From a virus: a stretch of 52,704 nt of DNA. Positions 13,506 to 21,702 of the stretch are shown here, in pieces (positions within the stretch are counted from its first letter, which is position 1; every line of letters begins with the position of its first letter). The stretch lies in the IMG/VR virus record IMGVR_UViG_3300046715_000106, positions 1-52,704 of that record. The stretch is one strand, 5' to 3'. The notes beneath the pieces were generated by a model. That model did not search any database. It saw nothing but the letters and a program-made list of their open reading frames with translations, and was not told the origin of the DNA. The position numbers and the translations under genes are program-made.

Positions 13506-13843
13506 TGTTCGTTGCCCGCCCGAGATACGCCGCCCTCCGCGCCCGCTATCAGGAGGTCGTCGAAGAACGCGACGAAGCCGTGAAGCTCGCCGCGGAACGC
13601 CTGTCCACGATCACCCGGCAGGCCGAGACGATCACCCATCTCCGCGACACCACCCCCGACAGCCCGGTGTCACAGCCCCAGCCCGTGCAGGGCGACGCAG
13701 AGCTGCGCCGTCAGCTGCGCCTCTCGCAGAAGGCGCGGGCCGCACTGGAGGAGCAGCTCCTCACCGTGCAGCGGTCAAACGAGGTGCAGGCCCGGCAGTT
13801 GCGTGAGCACGCCGAGGCAGCGCGGGAGGTGACCGAGTCGTGA
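13505..13843 (+). CDS. Coiled-coil hypothetical protein
   Basis: Encodes 112 residues; ATG at 13505 shares a base with the previous TGA (GTG at 13502 is an alternative). It is almost entirely heptad-like (YQEVVEERDEAVKLAAERLS; LRRQLRLSQKARAALEEQLL), predicting a dimeric coiled coil with a Pro-rich break at about residue 55. It overlaps the next gene by four bases. Possibly an oligomerisation partner for the neighbouring nucleases; otherwise unknown. Confidence 0.6.
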   Translation: MFVARPRYAALRARYQEVVEERDEAVKLAAERLSTITRQAETITHLRDTTPDSPVSQPQPVQGDAELRRQLRLSQKARAALEEQLLTVQRSNEVQARQLREHAEAAREVTES

Positions 13844-14130
13844 CCAGTCCCATCCATGTCCTGCGGCAGATCGTCAACGGCGGCGGCCGACACCGGCCGC
13901 GCCGCCCGCTGCTCCTGCCGGACGCCCCGCTCGCGCCGGCCGCAGAGCCGGTACCGCATGTGGTGCTCGACGAAGACGAGTTGGAGCAGCTCCTCAACAC
14001 CGGCGACGCTCTCGCGAACGAGTTCGACACCTGCCCCGCCGAACAGCGCACCACCTTCCACGCCCTGTACCGCGACGGCTCCCGCCGCTGCTGGACCTGC
14101 GGTGTGGAGACGCTAGGGGGCGGCCAGTGA
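13840..14130 (+). CDS. Small hypothetical protein
   Basis: Encodes 96 residues from a GTG overlapping the preceding stop. It has an Arg-rich N-terminus, an acidic middle (VVLDEDELEQLLNTGD) and a C-terminal RRCWTCGVET with a C-x2-C pair. Function unknown; coupled by overlap to the resolvase gene. Confidence 0.6.
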   Translation: MTSPIHVLRQIVNGGGRHRPRRPLLLPDAPLAPAAEPVPHVVLDEDELEQLLNTGDALANEFDTCPAEQRTTFHALYRDGSRRCWTCGVETLGGGQ

Positions 14131-14714
14131 GCACGCTCTTCGACCTCAGTCCCGAGGTTCCGGCCGCCCTTCCGGCGGTCGGGCCCCGGCCCCTGGTGGT
14201 CGTGGCACTCGATGTCTCCCTCACCTGCACCGGCGTGGCCGGACTCGGCTGGACCGACCGCATCCGTACGAAGCTCCGCGGCGACGAACGGCTCGCGTAC
14301 CTGGAGACCGAGATCGCATCGTTCATCCGGGCCGCGGACATGGTCGCCATGGAAGGCCCGTCGTACGGACACAGCGGGCCGCGGTACCACGAAGACCTCG
14401 CCGGGCTCCGCGTGTTGGTGCGCCGCTACTGCCACCGGCATGGCATCCCGTACGCCCTGGTACCGCCGTCGAACCTGAAGCTGTACGTCACCGGCCGCGG
14501 CAACGCCGCGAAGGGCGAGGTGCGTTCGGCGATCGCCGACCGGTACGACGTCCACACGGAGGGCGTCGGCCGGTACGACATGGCGGACGCGTATGGCGCG
14601 CTCGCCGCGGCGTCGGACTGGTTGGGCCAGTCGCTCGCCGCGGTGCCGGACAAGAACCGCGGGGCTCTGGCTGGCTGCCAGTGGCCGGACCGCGAGGCGG
14701 TGACCGCGCGATGA
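14127..14714 (+). CDS. RuvC-like Holliday junction resolvase
   Basis: Encodes 195 residues. The RNase H-fold signature is visible: first strand VVVALDVSLTCTGVA (Asp), then DMVAMEGPSYG (Glu), the K-containing GNAAKGEV segment, and a final acidic helix RYDMADAYGAL (D-x-x-D). This is the arrangement of RuvC resolvases, which cleave branched DNA and in phages clear junctions before packaging. It lies in the recombination/replication part of the early operon and overlaps the WhiB-like gene by four bases. Confidence 0.85.
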   Translation: MSTLFDLSPEVPAALPAVGPRPLVVVALDVSLTCTGVAGLGWTDRIRTKLRGDERLAYLETEIASFIRAADMVAMEGPSYGHSGPRYHEDLAGLRVLVRRYCHRHGIPYALVPPSNLKLYVTGRGNAAKGEVRSAIADRYDVHTEGVGRYDMADAYGALAAASDWLGQSLAAVPDKNRGALAGCQWPDREAVTAR

Positions 14715-15199
14715 AGCTCGTACACGCCGCCCCCGACACCGCCGAACCCGAGCCCGCCTGGCAGGACTCCGCATCCTGCATCGGACCCGAACACGACGAC
14801 CACCGCGACCTCTGGTACGCGCCCGACAGCGACCACAAGGGAGTGGCCCACGCGGTCAGCATCTGCAAGCAGTGCCCCGTCGTAAAGGAGTGCGCGGCCG
14901 CCGCGTTCGCGAGCGGTGAGAAGTTCGGTATCTGGGGCGGGATGACGGCCCGGCAGCGCAAGCTCGCCCTGCGCCGGGCGACGAAGGCCCGCGCCCGCGC
15001 CAAGGCGGCCGCCCCGGAGACCGCTCCTGTTCCGGTCAAGGCGAAGCGCAGCCGGAAGCCTGCCGAGTGCGGCACCCGCAGCGGCTACCAGAAGCACCTC
15101 CGGGACAAGACGGAGATCTGCGCGCCGTGCCGTCAGGCGAATACGGACGCAGACAACCGGCTGCGCCGCACAGGGACCACCAAGGAGCTCGCGGCATGA
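14711..15199 (+). CDS. WhiB-like iron-sulfur regulator with extra zinc-knuckle tail
   Basis: Encodes 162 residues. The WhiB domain has the four Cys of the [4Fe-4S] cluster (ASCIGP, then CKQCPVVKEC) followed by the FGIWGG turn and a basic helix. WhiB proteins bind sigma factor region 4 and redirect transcription, and phage copies can displace host WhiB. The C-terminus (about 120-150) adds a C-GT-x2-GY-x2-H-x7-C-x2-C element (ECGTRSGYQKHL, then EICAPC) that also occurs three times in the HNH protein at 35183. This fusion is unusual for host WhiB proteins. Confidence 0.9.
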   Translation: MKLVHAAPDTAEPEPAWQDSASCIGPEHDDHRDLWYAPDSDHKGVAHAVSICKQCPVVKECAAAAFASGEKFGIWGGMTARQRKLALRRATKARARAKAAAPETAPVPVKAKRSRKPAECGTRSGYQKHLRDKTEICAPCRQANTDADNRLRRTGTTKELAA

Positions 15200-15414
15200 C
15201 GGGCCCGTGGATCGGCGGCCTCACCGTCCGCCGCACCGAGCGCGGCCAGACCCCGATCGCCGACTTCCTGTGCACCGCATGCGGCCTCCATCGCCGCGTC
15301 ACCGGCCGCGCGAAAGTCCAGGACTTCACCCGCGCCAACCCCATCACCGACCACCGGGCCACCTGCCCGGCCACCACCCGCACCGCCAACCCGCAAGGAG
15401 CACACGCCGCATGA
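15196..15414 (+). CDS. Small zinc-ribbon-like protein
   Basis: Encodes 72 residues; the ATG overlaps the WhiB-like stop. It has FLCTACGLHRRV with a C-x2-C, then HRATCPAT, giving a C2-H/C metal pattern in a basic protein. It is probably a small nucleic-acid- or protein-binding accessory. It overlaps the HTH gene at 15411. Confidence 0.6.
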   Translation: MTGPWIGGLTVRRTERGQTPIADFLCTACGLHRRVTGRAKVQDFTRANPITDHRATCPATTRTANPQGAHAA

Positions 15415-15605
15415 CCACCCGGCACCTCACCGGCGACGACCGCGACACCACCCGCAACGAAGCCGCCCGCCTCTACCAGACCGGCTTCACCATCCGCGTC
15501 GTCGCCAAACAGATCGGCCGCTCCTACGGCAACACCCGCGTCCTGCTGCTGGAGGCCGGGGTGGCGCTCCGCTCCAAGGGCGGCTACCACCCCAAGACCT
15601 CCTGA
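15411..15605 (+). CDS. Small HTH protein of actinobacterial type
   Basis: Encodes 64 residues. The whole C-terminal part is a helix-turn-helix with the conserved actinobacterial pattern TGFTIRVVAKQIGRSYGNTR, VLLLEAGVALRSKGG. Similar single-domain HTH proteins occur in Streptomyces chromosomes and mobile elements. It presumably binds DNA; its target is unknown. Confidence 0.75.
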   Translation: MTTRHLTGDDRDTTRNEAARLYQTGFTIRVVAKQIGRSYGNTRVLLLEAGVALRSKGGYHPKTS

Positions 15606-15649
15606 CCTCAACACCCGTGCACCACAACGAAGAAAGGCACCACCAGCAC

Positions 15650-16024
15650 ATGACCACCCAGCACGAGACCGACACCGAGGCCACCGTCGAGCGCGCCGAC
15701 ATCGCCGCCTTCCTCGCCAGCCACCTCAACGGCCGCACCGCCGAAGAACTCTCCACCGAGTTCCACCAGTTGCTCGACGCCGTCCGCGCCCACGGCAAGA
15801 AGGGCCAGCTCGTCATCACCGTCGTCGTCGACCCGCCGGCGAACGGCGTCGAGTCCGCGCCGATGCCCATCGGTGTCGAGTCCGCAGTGAAGGCCCCGAA
15901 GCCGACGCCGGTGAAGTCCCTCTACTTCCTCGACGACGACGGCAACCCCGTCCGCGAGGACCCGCGGCAGCTCTCCATCGAGTTCCGCACCGCGCCCACC
16001 ACCGACAACTACAAGAAGGCCTGA
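15650..16024 (+). CDS. Hypothetical protein
   Basis: Encodes 124 residues from ATG at 15650, preceded by AAGAAAGG; an upstream GTG would add a His-rich leader. It contains a helical N-terminus (IAAFLASHLNGRTAEELSTE), a beta strand (GQLVITVVVDPP) and an acidic, Pro-rich C-terminus (YFLDDDGNPVREDPRQL). Two genes downstream is the DUF2303-like protein, often accompanied by similar small partners in phages. Function unknown. Confidence 0.65.
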   Translation: MTTQHETDTEATVERADIAAFLASHLNGRTAEELSTEFHQLLDAVRAHGKKGQLVITVVVDPPANGVESAPMPIGVESAVKAPKPTPVKSLYFLDDDGNPVREDPRQLSIEFRTAPTTDNYKKA

Positions 16025-16029
16025 CCACT

Positions 16030-16866
16030 GTGACGACCTACACCACCGCCCCGGCCACCGACCTCGACGGCATCCAGTCCGTCATCGACATCGCACAGCA
16101 GGCCACCGAGCCGTTCCCGCTGGAGACCGGCAGGGTCTACGCCGTCACCACCCCGCGCGGCGTCGAGCGCATCGACCTCACCGGCATCGAGTACAAGGAG
16201 GCACCCGACCGGAAGACCGGCACCACCGTCGTCCGCGACAGCGCATCCTTCCTCGCCTACTTCGCCAAGCACTCCGACGACAACACCGAGGTCTACGCCG
16301 ACGCCGAGCGGCTCACGACGACCGCCATCCTCGACGCCAACACCCGCGAGGCAGCGCGCTGGGAAAGCCACCGCCTCGCCCTCATCCTGCGCCGCACGGA
16401 GGCGTGGCAGCAGTGGATCGACAACGACGGCCGTCTCATGAAGCAGGACGCGTTCGCCGAGTTCATCCAAGACCACCTCCCCGAGCTCCGGACGCCGTCG
16501 GCCGCCGAGATGCTGGAGATCGCGCAGTCCATCCAGGGAGTGTCGAAGGCGGAGTTCCAGTCCGGCAGCCGCCTCTCCGACGGGCGCCGACAGTTCCAGT
16601 ACGTCGAGACCGTCACCGCGAAGGCCGGGCAGAAGGGCCAGCTCGAAATCCCGGACACGTTCGTCGTCGGCCTGGTGCCGTTCGAGGGCTCGGAGGGGTA
16701 CGAGCTCACCGCCCGCTTCCGCTACCGCATCGGCAGCGGCGGCGAGTTGACGATGGGCTACAAGCTCGAACGGCCCACCGACACGCTTCGCGCCGCCTTC
16801 GCGGACGTGGTCACCGCGATCAGTAGCGAGATCACGGTGCCGGTTATGAACGGGACGCCCGCCTGA
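16030..16866 (+). CDS. DUF2303-family protein
   Basis: Encodes 278 residues from GTG at 16030. It has the family features I know from phage YfdQ/DUF2303 proteins: a central FLAYFAKHSDDNTEVYAD strand, ARWESHRLALILRRTEAWQQ, and a C-terminal beta-rich half (QLEIPDTFVVGLVPFEGSEG). DUF2303 proteins sit in phage recombination/replication regions and their biochemical function is not established. The neighbouring DnaB-like ATPase suggests a role in DNA metabolism. Confidence 0.8.
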   Translation: MTTYTTAPATDLDGIQSVIDIAQQATEPFPLETGRVYAVTTPRGVERIDLTGIEYKEAPDRKTGTTVVRDSASFLAYFAKHSDDNTEVYADAERLTTTAILDANTREAARWESHRLALILRRTEAWQQWIDNDGRLMKQDAFAEFIQDHLPELRTPSAAEMLEIAQSIQGVSKAEFQSGSRLSDGRRQFQYVETVTAKAGQKGQLEIPDTFVVGLVPFEGSEGYELTARFRYRIGSGGELTMGYKLERPTDTLRAAFADVVTAISSEITVPVMNGTPA

Positions 16867-17165
16867 TGGCCGGCCGGACGCGGGGCGGCGCCGACTCCCG
16901 CTGCCCCGCGTGCGGCCGCCCCCTCCTCGTCCAGTGGGTCGGAGACGTCGCAGCCCTCCAAGCCGTCGTCACCCTCCACCCGCCCGAGGAGCACCTCCCC
17001 TACCCGCAGGCGGCGCAAGACCAGACGGCGAACGACCTCGTCTGGTGCCTGCCCCGCCTCCCGCACCGGGCGCCACGCCTCCGCTGGACCAGCAGCCGAC
17101 ATCCACCCGACTGCCCCCACCAGCACCTCACAACGCACAAGTGCCCGACGCAACCGCTCTTTTGA
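16866..17165 (+). CDS. Zinc-finger-like hypothetical protein
   Basis: Encodes 99 residues and starts within the previous stop. The N-terminus has SRCPACGRPLLVQWV (C-x2-C); the C-terminus adds further Cys/His (DCPHQHLTTHKC). The middle is low in coding character and Pro/Arg-rich, so the second half is less secure. It immediately precedes the ATPase. Confidence 0.55.
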   Translation: MAGRTRGGADSRCPACGRPLLVQWVGDVAALQAVVTLHPPEEHLPYPQAAQDQTANDLVWCLPRLPHRAPRLRWTSSRHPPDCPHQHLTTHKCPTQPLF

Positions 17166-17177
17166 GGAGACCCGCCC

Positions 17178-18980
17178 GTGGACAACGTCCGCCACATGCC
17201 GCGCGACCAGGCGGACCAGGACGGCCTCAACCGCGTAAGCCCCCACGACGCCGAGGCCGAAAACTGGATGGCCGGCGTCATCATGCACAGCCGCACCGCC
17301 TACCTCGAATGCGCCGAAGTCCTCGACCGCGACGACATCTACCAGCCCGCGGTCCGCCTCATCTGGGACGTCGTCGGCGGCATGGTCGCCGAGCAGAAGC
17401 AACTCCACCCCATCACCGTCCGCGCCGACATCGAGAAGCAGAAGCAGCTCCGCCTCGTCGACGAGGGCCGCCTCCTCGACCGCCTCGGCGCCGAGACGAT
17501 CAGCCCGACGATGGCGCAGGCCTTCGCCGAACGCATCGCGGACGTCGCGAAGATCCGCCGCCACGACGAGCACGCCAACCGCGTCAAAGCACAGATCATG
17601 CTCGGCGCCACCGCCGAAGAGCTCGACAAGCTCGACGCCGACCACCGCCAGTACGAAGAGCGCCGCGCCACCACCGGCCACGGCCCCTCACACCTCACCG
17701 CCGCGTTCATTGACTGGAACCCGTTCTTCGCCACCGACTTCGGCCGGGTCCAGCTCCTGCCCGGCCGGCTCCTCGGCCCCGGCCAGCAGATCACCATCGT
17801 CGGCGAGGGCAAGGCCGGTAAGAGCCTGGTTGTCCAAGAGTGGCTGTGGCGCATGGCCACCGGCCAAAGCTTCCTCGGCGACCGCCCTCAGGCCCCCATC
17901 CCCCTGCTGTACGTCGACGCGGAGAACGGCCACCAGGACATTCAGGAACGGTTCGTGTCCTACGGCGGCGGCCCCGGACGGATGGGCCTGCTCACCTACG
18001 CGTCCTTCCCGCCGCTGCGCCCCCTCGACACTGCGGGCGGCGGCGCCGACCTGATGGCCATGGTCAAAGAGTCCGAGGCCCAACTCGTCTGCCTCGACAC
18101 CGTGTCCCGGTTCATCTCCGGCCCGGAGAACGACGCCGACACGTGGCTGTCCCTGTACCGGCACACGCTGCTCCCGCTGAAGCGCGCCGGCATCGCCAGC
18201 GTGCGCTTGGACCACATGGGCAAGGACGGGGAGCGGGGCGCCCGCGGGTCGTCCGCGAAGACCCAGGACGTCGACCACGTGTGGGAGCTGCGGGCGCAGG
18301 GCGGCGGCACGCTCGTGCTGAAGCGCACGCACACGCGTACCGGGATCGGCCCGGATGCCTTCGTCGTGGTGCGGCAGTCGCAGAAGGACGGAGACCGCTA
18401 CCGGCCGGGCTGCACCCGCCACGTCCTCATGGACTACGACCGCATGGAGCAGGCCGCCGAGGGCTCGGTGGAGTGGCTGATCCAGAAGATCGACGACCTC
18501 GGTCTGCCGAACGATGCGGGCAACCCGCGGACGATCGCAGCGCTCGCACACGCACAGATCAAGATCGGCAAAGACAAGATCGCGACGGCCGTCCGGGCAC
18601 GGAAAAACCGGGACAACTTGGGTTCCCCGGAAACCTTCCCCGAGACCTTCCCCGAAGGGGTTCCCCGGGAACCTTCCCCGGGAACCCCCGCGGGAACTGA
18701 AAAACCCCAGGTCAAACATTCCCCGGGAACCCTCCGGGAACCTTCCCCCGACCCGGGTTCCCCCCCTTCCCCCCCTCTACGAGAGGGGAAGGGGGAGGGA
18801 ACGCCCGCCACACAGGTTCCAAGCGGGCCCCCCTGCACCATCTGCGACCGCCCCATGACCACCGACTGGGCAAGCCGCGGCTACGACACCCACATCGGCT
18901 GCGACCCCGCCACCGGCAGCCACCCCGACAGGCCCCAACACCCCACCGCAGACGCCCACACCGAAAGGCACAGCGCATGA
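17178..18980 (+). CDS. DnaB/RepA-like replicative ATPase
   Basis: Encodes 600 residues from GTG at 17178. Residues about 20-130 resemble the DnaB N-terminal helical domain (SPHDAEAENWMAGVIMHSRT). Residues about 190-420 are a RecA-fold ATPase of the AAA_25/RepA type: Walker A GEGKAGKS (about 209-216), Walker B LVCLD (about 302), then RLDHMGKDGERGARGSS. A long Pro/Glu/Gly linker (about 480-535) carries DNA palindromes at 18621-18790. The C-terminus has a CTICDRP ... HIGC zinc knuckle. It is the likely replicative helicase or helicase-loader of this phage, which encodes no visible polymerase. Confidence 0.85.
   Translation: MDNVRHMPRDQADQDGLNRVSPHDAEAENWMAGVIMHSRTAYLECAEVLDRDDIYQPAVRLIWDVVGGMVAEQKQLHPITVRADIEKQKQLRLVDEGRLLDRLGAETISPTMAQAFAERIADVAKIRRHDEHANRVKAQIMLGATAEELDKLDADHRQYEERRATTGHGPSHLTAAFIDWNPFFATDFGRVQLLPGRLLGPGQQITIVGEGKAGKSLVVQEWLWRMATGQSFLGDRPQAPIPLLYVDAENGHQDIQERFVSYGGGPGRMGLLTYASFPPLRPLDTAGGGADLMAMVKESEAQLVCLDTVSRFISGPENDADTWLSLYRHTLLPLKRAGIASVRLDHMGKDGERGARGSSAKTQDVDHVWELRAQGGGTLVLKRTHTRTGIGPDAFVVVRQSQKDGDRYRPGCTRHVLMDYDRMEQAAEGSVEWLIQKIDDLGLPNDAGNPRTIAALAHAQIKIGKDKIATAVRARKNRDNLGSPETFPETFPEGVPREPSPGTPAGTEKPQVKHSPGTLREPSPDPGSPPSPPLREGKGEGTPATQVPSGPPCTICDRPMTTDWASRGYDTHIGCDPATGSHPDRPQHPTADAHTERHSA
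18621..18790. repeat. TTCCCCGGGAA palindrome cluster inside the ATPase gene
   Basis: TTCCCCGGGAA occurs at 18661-18671, 18674-18684 and 18719-18729; the first is part of GGTTCCCCGGGAACC, a perfect 15-base palindrome. Degenerate copies lie at about 18621, 18733 and 18753. They fall in the Pro/Gly/Glu linker, where the protein sequence is free to vary. Iterated sites in a replication ATPase gene are a typical arrangement for an origin. Confidence 0.55.
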
Positions 18981-19135
18981 CCCGAGGCATGACCATCCGC
19001 GGCTACACCGGCTTCACCTACTCCATCGACTGGGAATGCGGAGCATGCGGCGCCACCGGAGAGATCGACAACAGCGATGAAAGCGGCGAAGTCATCGAGT
19101 CCATCGACCACCGATGCGAAGCAGACGACGACTGA
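18977..19135 (+). CDS. Very small zinc-knuckle protein
   Basis: Encodes 52 residues; the ATG overlaps the ATPase stop (ATGA). Its core has DWECGACGATGEI (C-x2-C) and DHRCEADDD at the C-terminus, so it may bind one zinc ion. It is acidic overall. The tight coupling supports it despite its size. Confidence 0.6.
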   Translation: MTRGMTIRGYTGFTYSIDWECGACGATGEIDNSDESGEVIESIDHRCEADDD

Positions 19136-19188
19136 GCCCCGCCGTCTGACCGTCCACCACCCCACCCACACGAACGGACAAACCACCC

Positions 19189-19626
19189 ATGACCGCCCGA
19201 CAGATCGCCCTCGACACCCAACCCCGCCGCATCCAACGCCGCCGCACCAAAGGCTGGCGCGCACCCGCCGGAGCCATCTACGTCGGCCGCGGCACCCGAT
19301 GGGGCAACCCCTGCACCCAAGTCCGCTACCCGGCCCTCGACGGCACCGAGTGGGAGCGAGAGGGACGCCTCGGCAAGACCTCCGGACAACGACACGCGTT
19401 CGTCCACCCCGACAAAACCGTCACCTGGCACCTCGTCCAGGACGCCACCCCCGAGCAGGCAGTCGAGATGTTCCGCCGCTGGCTCACCGAGGCGCCTTCG
19501 CTGACTGCCGCTGTCCGTGAGCACCTCTCGGGCCGCGACCTCATGTGCTGGTGCCCCACCGACGAGCCCTGCCACGCCGACATCCTCCTCGAACTCGCCA
19601 ACACGCCGGCCCCCGCGTCTTGCTGA
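19189..19626 (+). CDS. DUF4326-domain protein
   Basis: Encodes 145 residues. The family signature is clear: AIYVGRGTRWGNPCTQ near the N-terminus, a central AVEMFRRWLTE helix, and LMCWCPTDEPCHADILLELA at the C-terminus. DUF4326 proteins are common in phages and bacteria; their activity is unknown. The paired Cys/His residues may bind metal or form an active site. It follows the ATPase after a short gap with no hairpin. Confidence 0.85.
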   Translation: MTARQIALDTQPRRIQRRRTKGWRAPAGAIYVGRGTRWGNPCTQVRYPALDGTEWEREGRLGKTSGQRHAFVHPDKTVTWHLVQDATPEQAVEMFRRWLTEAPSLTAAVREHLSGRDLMCWCPTDEPCHADILLELANTPAPASC

Positions 19627-19705
19627 CGTTCCCGTCACCAACTGAACCCACCACAACCCAACACAACTGACCAGCCAGTCAGTGGCAACCAGACAGGATC
19701 ACACC

Positions 19706-20179
19706 ATGCCCGACCAGCCCACACCCCTCACCGAGCAGCAGCTCACCGACATCGAGACCCGCGCCGCCCACCTCTACGAGTACGTGACCATGCCGACCGA
19801 CGAGGCCGACCAGATGGCGGGTGTGGACGTGCCCGCCCTGCTCGCCGAAGTCCGCCAGCTGCGCGCCCGCACGCTCACCGAGAGCGAGTACGACTCCGCC
19901 TGGCACGCCGTCGAAGGCGCCGCAGGAGAGGAAGGAGCGGACCCCGGCACGGTCCTGCATGCCGTTCTCGACAGGCTCGGGATCACCGTCCCCGGCGCCG
20001 TAGAGCAGCCGGCCGTCGATGCGTCCGAGGCGTGCGGCAAGTGCCGGCAGCCCTTCGACCCGGCCGACACCCGCTTCGACGGACAGGCCCGCCACTACCT
20101 CACCCCGTACTGCCGCGGGTGTGTCGACCGCTGCCACGACAACGAGATCGCCGACCACCGATGCGTCATCTGCGCCTGA
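19706..20179 (+). CDS. Hypothetical protein with C-terminal zinc ribbon
   Basis: Encodes 157 residues from ATG at 19706 (an upstream GTG at 19682 is possible). The first 100 residues are helical. The C-terminus has two Cys pairs, ACGKCRQPF ... YCRGCVDRCHD ... HRCVIC, typical of a small zinc-binding treble-clef or ribbon. Possible nucleic-acid or protein interaction module. Closed by the hairpin at 20191. Confidence 0.65.
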   Translation: MPDQPTPLTEQQLTDIETRAAHLYEYVTMPTDEADQMAGVDVPALLAEVRQLRARTLTESEYDSAWHAVEGAAGEEGADPGTVLHAVLDRLGITVPGAVEQPAVDASEACGKCRQPFDPADTRFDGQARHYLTPYCRGCVDRCHDNEIADHRCVICA

Positions 20180-20190
20180 CCACAGCAGGA

Positions 20191-20219
20191 CGGCGGCCCC
20201 GCTCGAACCGGGGCCGCCG
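20191..20219. terminator. Perfect intergenic hairpin
   Basis: CGGCGGCCCC pairs perfectly with GGGGCCGCCG around a 9-base loop. It lies between 19706-20179 and 20257-20814 within the early operon, so it is a partial terminator or mRNA processing/attenuation point. Confidence 0.65.
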
Positions 20220-20256
20220 CCCGCCCATCCTCTCGCACGATCAAGGAGCAGCAGCA

Positions 20257-20814
20257 ATGACCGACACCACCGACCCGCAGCCCCTCTGCCGCACCTGCAT
20301 GACCCAGATCGGCTACATCGGCGCCCCCACCGGCGGCTGGTGGGCCCACGAGACGCATCCCACTGACGAGCACGACGCTGTACCCGGCGGATGGGTGGAC
20401 GGCGACGAGCTGATGGAGGCGATCGCCGCCGCGGTGTGGGAGCACTGCTCGATCGAGGGCACCGCGAGCCTCGTCGTCGACGACCCGCGGAACATCGCGG
20501 GCACGGCTGCCGCGGTCGCTCGCCGACTGCTCGCCGCGCCTGTCGCCGTGCCGTCTGCGCCCGCCGACCGGGCCGCGATCTACCGCGAGGTCGCCGACCG
20601 CCTCGCCGCCGACGCTGAGCAGGGCGCCAAGGAAGGCTTCACCCGGATCTACCGCAGGTCCGCCGCGCGGCAGGTCCGCGAGTGGGCCGGCGAGGCGCAG
20701 CAGCCCGAGACGGGGGCGTTTGTCTGCAAGTGCCCCGCCGAGCTCTGCCACTGCGGCCACCACGCCACCGTGTCCCAGCCCGCCGTCGGGGCGCAGCAGC
20801 CGAAGGAGGCCTGA
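20257..20814 (+). CDS. Hypothetical protein with terminal Cys clusters
   Basis: Encodes 185 residues from ATG at 20257 with AAGGAG upstream. An N-terminal CRTCMTQIGY pair is followed by a helical middle (AIYREVADRLAADAEQGAKE) and a C-terminal CKCPAELCHCGHH cluster. The arrangement suggests two separate metal sites. No family recognised. Confidence 0.6.
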   Translation: MTDTTDPQPLCRTCMTQIGYIGAPTGGWWAHETHPTDEHDAVPGGWVDGDELMEAIAAAVWEHCSIEGTASLVVDDPRNIAGTAAAVARRLLAAPVAVPSAPADRAAIYREVADRLAADAEQGAKEGFTRIYRRSAARQVREWAGEAQQPETGAFVCKCPAELCHCGHHATVSQPAVGAQQPKEA

Positions 20815-20816
20815 CC

Positions 20817-21008
20817 ATGGCCCGCCAGCTGAACGCGTGCGGGTTCTCCATCGAGACCATCGCCGCCGAATACGAGACCGACGCTGCCCTCGCCGAGGCC
20901 GGACAGGACATGGACGACCCGTACTTCCTCGCCGCGTTCGCCGCCGAGGACGCGCACCGGATCCTGGACCGCGCCACCGCGTCCCAGCCCGCCGAGGAGC
21001 CGTCGTGA
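20817..21008 (+). CDS. Small hypothetical protein
   Basis: Encodes 63 residues, acidic and helical (SIETIAAEYETDAALAEAGQ). It starts two bases after the previous stop and overlaps the next GTG by four. Function unknown. Confidence 0.55.
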   Translation: MARQLNACGFSIETIAAEYETDAALAEAGQDMDDPYFLAAFAAEDAHRILDRATASQPAEEPS

Positions 21009-21313
21009 TCGCTGAGGCCATCGACACCGCGTACACCATCGGCTGGGCCATCGTCGCCTGGATCATCCTCACCGCCGCCGCGGGCACGCTCGCCCTGTAC
21101 ACGCTGGCCGTGACCGCATGGACCGTGTGCCGGCTCATCTGGCGGGCGGGGCACGCAGCCTGGCGTGCCATCAGGCGGCGCCACACGCCCGCCTCCCCGC
21201 CGCACACCGTCCCATGCGACTCCAGCGACGCCAACACACCCCAGAAGGCCACACAGGCCCGCTCAGTCCCCTCGTGGGCGCGCGAACCACACGACCACCA
21301 GGAGGCAGCGTGA
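21005..21313 (+). CDS. Membrane protein
   Basis: Encodes 102 residues from GTG overlapping the previous stop. Residues about 8-50 contain one long or two short hydrophobic helices (IGWAIVAWIILTAAAGTLAL), followed by an Arg-rich cytosolic tail. It is coupled to the HAD-like gene by a GTGA overlap. Function unknown. Confidence 0.6.
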   Translation: MIAEAIDTAYTIGWAIVAWIILTAAAGTLALYTLAVTAWTVCRLIWRAGHAAWRAIRRRHTPASPPHTVPCDSSDANTPQKATQARSVPSWAREPHDHQEAA

Positions 21314-21702
21314 CCATCGCAATCGACTTCGACGGCGTCATCCACACCTACAGCAAGGGCTGGGCCGACGGCACCATCTACGACAAGCCGCTCCCCGACG
21401 CCCTATTCGCCCTCGAACTCCTCATGCGGCAGGACGCCGTGTTCATCCACACCACCCGCAACCCGCGCCAAGTCGCCCGCTGGATCGAACGCAAGTCCTG
21501 GCACGACATCGACTGCACCACCCACCTGCCCCGCACCTGGTACGGGCGCCGCAAACCGTTCTGGAACACGCGCGGCCTACTCCTCGTCACCGACCGGAAG
21601 TTGGCCGCCGCGGTGTACGTCGACGACCGGGCGCTCCGCTTCGAGAGCTGGGATCAGACGCTCGCCGTGCTGGCGCCCGACGTCCCCGGGCCCACCTTGT
21701 GA
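21310..21702 (+). CDS. HAD-like phosphatase
   Basis: Encodes 130 residues. Motif I is AIDFDGVIHTY (D-x-D), motif II IHTTR, and motif IV VYVDDRALRF (DD). This is a minimal HAD fold without an obvious cap, similar to small phage HAD proteins that act on nucleotides or polynucleotide 3' ends. The substrate is unknown. Neighbouring genes are membrane proteins and unknowns, so context does not help. Confidence 0.75.
   Translation: MTIAIDFDGVIHTYSKGWADGTIYDKPLPDALFALELLMRQDAVFIHTTRNPRQVARWIERKSWHDIDCTTHLPRTWYGRRKPFWNTRGLLLVTDRKLAAAVYVDDRALRFESWDQTLAVLAPDVPGPTL

Noticed and set aside
19189-19626. Assigning an enzymatic activity to the DUF4326 protein
   Set aside because: Family has no established activity that I can cite; only conserved Cys/His and Gly motifs are visible.
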